A stretch of DNA of 64,000 nt from Cytidiella melzeri (lineage: Eukaryota; Basidiomycota; Agaricomycetes; Polyporales; Irpicaceae): positions 186,001 through 250,000 of the forward strand of contig JABYQR010000014.1 in assembly GCA_022592445.1 (NCBI GenBank), in the 5' to 3' direction. How positions within the stretch are numbered: the first letter of the stretch is position 1; each line of letters begins with the position of its first letter. This document shows, one piece after another, positions 58,203-64,000 of the stretch. The notes beneath the pieces are model-generated. The model saw only the letters and a program-made list of their open reading frames with translations. It did not search any database and was not told the DNA's origin. The position numbers were made by a program, and so were the translations under genes.

Positions 58203-58960
58203 ATCTAGATCAACTCAAAGTAGCTATCACTATTGACTACATTAAGTTGTGCTAAAACTCTATCGTAGTTTTTACAAAGCTGCTTGAAGGAAACTTTCCC
58301 GATTGCTTTACAACCTCAGTCCAAGAGCTGCCACTCGCGATCTGCTGTGACAGGAGCAAGATTGTCGACTCGGTTGAGGAAACGATTGACCTTGTTGACG
58401 AGGTGGAGCAGGGCGCGACGGTGGTCGGGGTTGGCGCAGCTCAGGAGTTCTTCAAGCTCTGTGAGAGCTTGTAGACGAGTACGGACAGCGGTGAGCTTAG
58501 GCCTAAAGATGCCAACGAGATCAACCGGTGACAACTTCTTGAAGTCAATCAACACCGGTTTAGGTGCAGCGGGGGCGGGAGTCGGTGCAGTGAGCTTTGC
58601 TAGTCGCTCTGCAAGGGTGAGCTTGTGGGTTTGTTGCTCAGCTAAGGTGTGGTCACGCTCCTCAGCAGCTCGTTCTCCGTATGCTCGTGCAGAGGCACGG
58701 AGTTGGCGATTTTCCTCGTATGAGGGGACGGTGAGGGTGATGCCTTTAACAGGCGGCTTCTTGGACACGTACTTCGCGACGGTGACCAGGTCCTTGTCAG
58801 ACCAACGATGAGGTTGACCACTCTTGCGCTTTTCAGCGAGAGCGTCGAGGAAAGATGGTGGAAGAGACCTCTTGAGCTGAGGCTCAGTGGCAGGGAGGTT
58901 TTTAGAAAAACGGGGGCGTGTGTCCTTAGGCACTAGACAACGCGCAGGGGGTAGAAACGG
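58203..58960 (-). pseudogene. ORF0 of element B (one internal TGA)
   Basis: An open frame without ATG: FLPPARCLVPKDTRPRF, then LPPSFLDALAEKRKSGQPHR, a charged helical middle, and KPVLIDFKKLSPVDLVGIFR. A TGA at 58316-58318 follows REWQLLD; beyond it the same frame continues GCKAIGKVSFKQL to YFELI and stops near 58205. The block matches the C1/C3 end (NREWRMLKKDLKSLGRISF) and the A end. The gag frame opens within the last codons in another frame. Confidence 0.65.
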
Positions 58961-59719
58961 ACGACATTGATACGCCCGGAAATCGGCTAGGCACGGAGAC
59001 CCGGCAGCAGCCCGCCATTTGCGCGGCCCGCGTCATCCTGAGCGGCAAATCCCTCCACTTTCCCAGTGTCACGGGCACGAGGAGTTCACCGAGGTCACGA
59101 GGAGTTCACCGAGGTCACGAGGAGTTCGCCGAGGATCCGAGGACTTGTCAAGGAGCAGCAACACGCCAGAAACATCCGAGGCCAAGGAATCGCACCGAAC
59201 CCTGACACACAGACACGCCCCTTTTGCATCGGAGCATGGGCCGGCCAGCCACCAAGTGTTTTGGACGTGGGCCGGACCAACGGTAGAAGAAACTTGACGC
59301 ACAAACCCTGTTTCAGGAAGACTCCTATCACGCCACGCTGTGTAACTCCTGGATGGCGCCTCATCACCTGCTTGCGACGGTTGGCGCCTTTTCAGCGCAA
59401 GGGCGCGCGCCGCTACTCTGCGTCGACCAACGCTGTGTCCCGCCGGGCGTCAACTCGCTGGACATTTTGCTTCCACAGACGGAAGTATTCTGCCACCCTG
59501 TTTCCTCGCTCTTGCGTTTGGGTTTAGGACATAGAAGGAAAGGTTTAGGAGAGGGTCTTTAGGGTATATAAAAAGGTGTTGCTTGTACTGCGTAGAAAAT
59601 CAATCCCCACCCCAGTTTCCAGAGTTCACTTTACGCTTTGCGCTCACATCGAGGGAGTCTCTTCGCGCCCATAGCTGTAGCTTCTTTTGCGTTGACTCAC
59701 TGCGACTTCTTTCACGTTT

Positions 59720-60247
59720 ATGTCCGCTGCGTCTACCAACAACAACCCGCCTCGAGTCTGCCGTTACTGTCCCACTGTTCCCCACCTACCCGACGGTCGC
59801 TGCCCTTACCGCCCGCGCCCGCGCGAGGTTCTACGCCGTTACCCCATCATCCCCGCGCCCACGCTGCCGCCAGAACCCTCAGTAGCGCCTACGGTCTCCC
59901 CTGTGAGATCAACCCCTAAATCACCCTTGCCAGCGTCGTCCGTCGCCTCCGTCGCGGACTCGCTTGATAACTGCTCTTACTGCGACACTCAGAGCAATCA
60001 CCCAATTCCCCTACGTTCAGGACCTTTCGTCCCGCTTGACTGTGATCGCCCGCGCGCGCCGCACCCGGATTGTTGGCTGTCCCCAGACTTTGAAGGCAAG
60101 GACCACGAGTGCGAACTAGTGCAGTTCAATCTTACCAGCTCTACCAACGTCGTTGTTGGCCACGCATTCGCCTGCAATACGCATCGCCGCTTGGGAGGTG
60201 TTGTTCTACACTACCGCCCCCGCGCGCAGTCTGTCGAGTCCAATTGA
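59720..60247 (+). CDS. unknown 175-aa protein frame within the B leader block
   Basis: ATG at 59720 and stop at 60245-60247. Starts MSAASTNNNPPRVCRYC, then CPYRPRPREV, a Pro/Ser-rich middle, and two further Cys groups (NCSYCDTQ and DCDRPRAPHPDCW). The Cys pairs suggest metal binding, but no family is recognised. A TATA and a cDNA-like leader precede it. It runs against the direction of element B. Could be a captured gene piece, part of a foreign element, or chance. Confidence 0.4.
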   Translation: MSAASTNNNPPRVCRYCPTVPHLPDGRCPYRPRPREVLRRYPIIPAPTLPPEPSVAPTVSPVRSTPKSPLPASSVASVADSLDNCSYCDTQSNHPIPLRSGPFVPLDCDRPRAPHPDCWLSPDFEGKDHECELVQFNLTSSTNVVVGHAFACNTHRRLGGVVLHYRPRAQSVESN

Positions 60248-60324
60248 CTGCGATCTCACATAGCCTTCCGCTGCGACTCGCGCTCCATTAGTTTATCTTT
60301 CTCTTACGTATCCTTTCGGCTTTG

Positions 60325-60440
60325 TTATACTGCGTTTGCTTTTTACTGCGTTATTTTACTGCGTTACTGCGTTGCATTTCACCTTCACTGCGTCGAGCTT
60401 ACTGCGTTCACTTTCACTGCGCCCGTGTTTTACAGCGACT
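60325..60440. repeat. ACTGCGTT short repeat array
   Basis: About eight imperfect copies of (T)TACTGCGTT spaced 8-20 bp apart, within the B leader block. Confidence 0.7.
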
Positions 60441-60937
60441 ACTTCATCTTCACCAGTGACCGCGTTTTGTGTTTGAGATTCATATTGCGCCTGCGTTTAT
60501 CTTCTGCGTTTCTCCGCGCGCCGTTTTCCTACAAGTCGCGACATCTCCCGCGCGTTCTCTTTGAGCCGCGCTATAACTCTTTCGCTTTCACCGCGCCGAC
60601 TTGCCCTTTTACCCACGATACGCGTGGTAGTTGCCCGTCTAACTCCCTTCATATAAACTTTATCACAAAAACCTTGTCGCTCTTTTAGCACAGGTAAAAC
60701 TAGGAGTCTAAGACCACCTCGCACACTTTAACACTTCCGCGCTTCCACACCTTTACACTTCTATTGCTACTTCGTGGTTGGTTGTGTTGTCTTTAAGGTT
60801 GTTCTTAGTTTGAAGCGTGACTCAGTGTCTCAGCGTAAGCGTAGCTCAACAGTATGAAGAGACCGGAGACGTACTCGTCAAACAGGAATAAACTTTTTTA
60901 AACGATGGGAATGGGGGAACCCAGGGTTTACACAACG

Positions 60938-60949
60938 ATCTCGACCTAA
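60938..60949 (-). promoter_or_regulatory. self-priming primer-binding stretch of element B
   Basis: Plus-strand ATCTCGACCTAA beside the LTR. Its complement AGGTCGAGAT lies in the LTR at 61153-61162, about 35 nt past the TATA (61190-61196) in element sense. Confidence 0.8.
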
Positions 60950-61705
60950 TGTCACGGAGACAGAGCTCAACGTAGCAACTAGGGACACGGAGTGGAAGAC
61001 GACGACGAGGTGGTGGCAGGCGTATAGCACAATGCTCTCACCAACTATAAACCTTATACAGGTATCTAGCCCAGTAAAGACCAAGTTAGATTGATACTAC
61101 CCGCTATGTAGTACAAGAGGGGGTTTGCTTACCTAGCCCAGTAAAGACCAAGAGGTCGAGATGAGGGCTAGGAGTGTACATGCAGCTGCTTATATAGACT
61201 TCAGGGACCTGCACACAGACCATGTTAAGGGCAGGCTTTGCAAGAAGCCATGTGAACGAAGAACAAAAGAACTACCTAAAGGAGAACAATAGCTATTGTC
61301 TAGACCTTGCCAAGAACTCTACTCGTGAGAGAATCTATCTAAAAGGAGACCAACTATTGTATTCCATTCCCACACCTGTGAGAACATCCTTCCATAAAGA
61401 GAACAATAGGGAAAGAACAATAAGGAGCCCATGTGGACAGTATCTATGACGTCAAACCCTAGCTATGGGCTGAGCCATGTGCTTGTAGCCATGTGGTCTT
61501 ACTTAAGCTAAGTCACATGCCAGTGTGACGTAGTAGCAAGTAATGTGACTGTGTGGAGCATCTAAGCCACGTGATACGGGCGCTTAATAGACGTGCAAAG
61601 GAGTTTATGCAGAGAAGGTTGCAACTGACCTGCAGCCCGGAGTTTTACAGGTAAAAACAAGAGGTAAATTGCGAAAATTAAGGGCTAGTCAGGCCATCCA
61701 TGACA
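60950..61705 (-). repeat. 5' LTR of element B
   Basis: 756 bp, same length as 44760-45515, with a modest number of substitutions. Confidence 0.9.
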
Positions 61706-61710
61706 GTACC

Positions 61711-62225
61711 TTTTGGGAAAATCACTCCCATTGTCTATAATCCTTTGGTTGAGAACTTTGAGCAGCACATCTTTCACAACCTCAACATAGCCCAAAGGGC
61801 CTTTACTCGCACAGTTGAGGGAGAAGCAACTACCACCATTGTTCACAATATGATAAATCAGATGGTTCTCATATGGAACAATCAGCTGTCGTTGTTGGAG
61901 GATAACCTTCAGCAATATGTCGATAAGGTTGCTCAAGACCTTTACTCACAATGTGCTGCAGACACACAAGTTCAGCGAATGGACACTGACCTTGACATGG
62001 TCAAGACGACAATCACAAATCTGGTCAACAAGATCAACCAGCTTCCCTTGTCTCAAGGACAAGGAGGATCCTTGCGCCAGCCTAAGATTGGCAAACCCCC
62101 GGAGTTCAACGGCACCAATGGCAAGGTCAAGTTCAACGAGTGGTTGAACAAGATCTCTCTGTGGCTTGTCCACAAGAACGCTGCTACAGACAGGCAACAA
62201 ATTGCCATTGCAATGAACCGGTTCT
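61711..62225 (+). pseudogene. gag of C3, continuation after element B
   Basis: Resumes FGKITPIVYNPLVENFEQHI and runs open through KVKFNEWLNKISLWLVHKN to MNR, where the element D LTR begins. Joined to 44692-44759 when B and one target copy are removed. Confidence 0.88.
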
Positions 62226-62959
62226 TGTCGCGGAGCAACTGCTGCTAGACTAACAAACCCTAAACAAGGGTGGAGTAGAGGTGGGTGGCAGTGTAAAGGG
62301 ATCTCCAATTACGACAACGAAGTCAAAGTCGATGATAAGCAGGCAAGCAGGCACAGAGGCCAGATACTAGCAGTGCAAATGACAAAGTTAATATGGTATG
62401 ATACTAAGTTACATGCAGTAACTCACCTAGCAGTGCAAATGACAAAGAGGTCAAGATGCAGAGCTAGGGAGGGTAAGGTCTACTATATATACTGTGGCTG
62501 GATGGTCTGTGCGCAAGTTCCCACACTAGGGACTGGAGTAACTGTGGGACTGGAGTAACAATAGAACAATAAGGGACCAGGGTAACTGTCATGGACCTGA
62601 GTAACTGTCAAGGACCAGGGTACGTAGAACAATAGAGCTAGAACAATAGAGCAATAGAACAATAGAACAATAGAATAGGAACAATAGAACAATAAGAACT
62701 GGGGGAATCCCTGGGGGATCCCTAACAATGGAAGGAGAACAATAGAACAATAGCCTAGGTTGATCTGGAACCGCTCCAGATGGAGTCTAGGGTTTGGGTC
62801 TGGACTATTGATAAATAAGGCAGGATGTCATGTGACCCGGGTTAGGGTTAGGTCCGGTAACACTCCTAGCCGGAAAATAAGCACTCTGGATAGGCGCTCA
62901 AGGCTGTAAACTTGTGACAATGTTGGAAAAATCCGGTCTCTGTTGGACTATCCATGTCA
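62226..62959 (-). repeat. 3' LTR of element D
   Basis: 734 bp. TATATATA at 62484-62491 and, 35 nt on in element sense, AGGTCAAGAT (62448-62457), a likely self-priming block. Contains a run of AACAATAGA units (62630-62700). Confidence 0.8.
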
Positions 62960-62977
62960 TTACCCCCCTCCTCAAAT

Positions 62978-64000
62978 TCATCGCCTCGATGAACTAAGAC
63001 CAGGGACTCTACCATCTGCCCACTCGAGGTCAGATGCAATAGCTTCTGTGATGTTCTCCAACGGTTTCCAAGGAATGGAGTCGAAGAGTGCTTTGGGCAA
63101 TTTCTGAGGTGCGTTGGTATGTCTGGAATGGAACTCTGCAATGCTCTCTTTTGCATTGGTCAGATTTTCTGCAGGTTCCCACGTTACGTTGCCTTCTCCA
63201 TAGCCTTTCCATTTGACTAAGTACTGCATTTGTTTCCACTAGATCTGACTGTCTAGGATCTTCTCAACTTTGTAGACTTGTTGATCATCTACTATGATTG
63301 GTGCTGGTGGTTCCGGTATGAGGCTGTTTACTTTGTTCCTTCGGTACGGAGATAGCCGTTCAACATTGATGTTGTCATGAATACGATATCCGGATTTGAG
63401 TTTGATCCAATACATATGTTCACCAGTTTTCTGAAGAACTGTGAAGGGACCAAGCTGTCTAGGCCCTAGCTTGTCAGACTGCTTATGTACTTTGATGTTC
63501 TTGGAAGACAACCACACGAGGTCCCCTTCCTTGAAGACTGGAGTAGTTCTGCGGGTGTATGCAGAAGCTTCGGCCATCTTTTCCTTAGATAGATGTGAAG
63601 TAGCTTCGGCTTCTGCCCAAACCTGTCTGAGCTTTTCTAGACGTGCGTCCAGGTTTGGCATGCGACTTTGACGACCCATGGGAATGGTAAAGTCCGGTAG
63701 ATACCCGTACATGACTTCAAACGGAGAGTGCTGAGTAGATGAGTTGACCCGGGAGTTGATGGCGAATGCAGCCACTGGGATGTATTCTGCCCAATCATCT
63801 TGTCGTTGGTCAACAAAGAGTTGTAGAATCTTTTCTACCTCTTAATTGGTTCTTTCTGTTTGACCATTGGCCTGAGGATGGTAGGCGGTAGTCATAGCGC
63901 CAGTGATGCCTAGCCGTTTGTACAACGCTTGCATGACACAAGCTGCAAACTGGGGTCCTCTGTTGGATATAAACTGTTGGGGAATGCCGTGGAGCCTGAA
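62978..64000 (-). pseudogene. integrase C-terminus and chromodomain of element D
   Basis: Integrase tail (AFAINSRVNSSTQHSPFEVMYG, GPFTVLQKTG) open from 63775 to 63239. A TAG there splits it from the chromodomain (MQYLVKWKGYGEGNVTWEPAENL) at 63229-62978. Upstream, at about 63841, another stop (TAA) interrupts the ERTNQEVEKI region. The rest lies outside the window. Confidence 0.85.

Larger units (their letters stand above)
58965..60835. other. 1.87-kb block in the leader of element B with a plus-strand open frame
   Basis: The related plus-strand B fragment (31409-31560) runs directly from GAGCTACACTTAC to GTTTCTACCCCC. In element B these flanks are separated by this GC-richer block. It has its own TATA (TATATAAAA near 59566) and a 20-bp tandem repeat (GTCACGAGGAGTTCACCGAG, about 59070-59133). 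A plus-strand ATG frame lies at 59720-60247, and many ACTGCGTT units at 60325-60440. I found no clear target duplication. Confidence 0.6.
44760..61705 (-). mobile_element. Ty3/gypsy retrotransposon B, containing element A
   Basis: LTRs 44760-45515 (3') and 60950-61705 (5'), 756 bp each, with target duplication GTTCC (44755-44759) / GTACC (61706-61710). The polypurine tract is at 45516-45530 and the primer-binding stretch at 60938-60949. Order: leader with a 1.87-kb foreign-looking block, ORF0, gag with two zinc knuckles, protease, RT (split by element A), RNase H, integrase, decayed chromodomain. Without A it is about 9.7 kb. Several frameshifts make it defective. Confidence 0.92.
43147..62225 (+). 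mobile_element. plus-strand retrotransposon C3, split by element B and cut by element D
   Basis: LTR 43147-43855 (709 bp), then ORF0 without its N-terminus (leader and primer-binding stretch deleted at the LTR edge), then gag starting at 44692. Gag stops at 44759 where element B enters, resumes at 61711 after the duplicated GTTCC/GTACC, and ends at 62225 where the LTR of element D begins. No pol remains in the window. Confidence 0.85.
62226..64000 (-). mobile_element. Ty3/gypsy retrotransposon D, 3' part (runs off the window)
   Basis: LTR 62226-62959 (734 bp; forward TGTCGCGG to CCATGTCA), polypurine tract 62960-62975, then the C-terminal pol region. The target word left of it is GTTCT (62221-62225); the matching copy would lie beyond the window. 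Inserted in C3 gag after MNR. Confidence 0.85.

Noticed and set aside
59019..59562. Overlapping frames at the left of the B leader block
   Set aside because: Three frames are open over the same tandem repeat; none has motifs or a convincing start.
60937..60950. tRNA-type primer-binding site after the LTRs
   Set aside because: Looked for TGG-starting complements of tRNA 3' ends next to each 5' LTR; none present, whereas LTR self-complementarity was.
62630..62710. AACAATAGA array as an independent satellite
   Set aside because: It lies within the element D LTR between its defined ends, so it is part of the LTR.
1..64000. CRISPR arrays, bacterial operons, riboswitches, rRNA genes
   Set aside because: None seen; regular repeats are minisatellites or LTR arrays, and the gene structure is fungal.

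Overview
The window comes from a filamentous basidiomycete, most likely an Agaricomycete. Genes are split by many short introns (mostly 45-70 bp, GT..AG), some exons are tiny (15-30 nt), housekeeping genes are densely packed, and the repeats are chromodomain Ty3/gypsy retrotransposons plus a pogo-like DNA transposon. No plasmid, phage, CRISPR or bacterial operon signal was seen. Exon models below were read by hand from splice signals and reading-frame continuity; each sums to an exact number of codons.

Positions 1-30150 are gene-rich. In order: ribosomal protein eS17 (+); two tandem cytochrome P450s (+); a Baeyer-Villiger-type flavin monooxygenase (-) convergent with them; tRNA-Pro(UGG) with an intron (-); a 73-aa Cys-tailed protein (+); a secreted pepsin-type aspartic protease (-); an apparently complete pogo/Tigger-like transposon with TIRs, TA duplication and an open 674-aa transposase (-); a membrane-anchored histidine acid phosphatase (-); a third P450 paralogue (-); a J-domain protein (+); queuine tRNA-ribosyltransferase subunit 2 (-); the splicing factor Clf1/Crooked-neck (-); and the ubiquitin-conjugating enzyme Rad6/Ubc2 (+), divergent from Clf1. 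The three P450s share all 11 intron positions and phases. With the flavin monooxygenase they may form a small oxidative-metabolism cluster, but no backbone synthase is in the window.

Positions 30150-64000 are almost wholly LTR retrotransposons of four Ty3/gypsy lineages, called A, B, C and D here. Element A (48395-55625, minus strand, TSD AAGAT, one open pol) sits inside the reverse transcriptase of element B (44760-61705, minus, TSD GTTCC/GTACC). B sits inside gag of a plus-strand element C (C3, from 43147). An element D (62226 to beyond the window end) also sits in C3 gag. To the left are a complete but dead C copy (C1, 31707-39848), a truncated C copy (C2), a plus-strand B fragment (30158-31706) and a solo A LTR (30577-31070, TSD AGTAG) inside that fragment's LTR.

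Two points stand out. First, lineages A, B and C each have a 10-12 nt block about 35 nt downstream of the LTR TATA box that is complementary to the sequence just after the 5' LTR. The block differs between lineages and the complement changes with it, as expected for Tf1/sushi-type self-primed reverse transcription. Second, A, B and C all carry an extra open frame between the 5' LTR and gag (called ORF0). It has a shared C-terminal motif, and in A and B no ATG. I do not recognise this protein.
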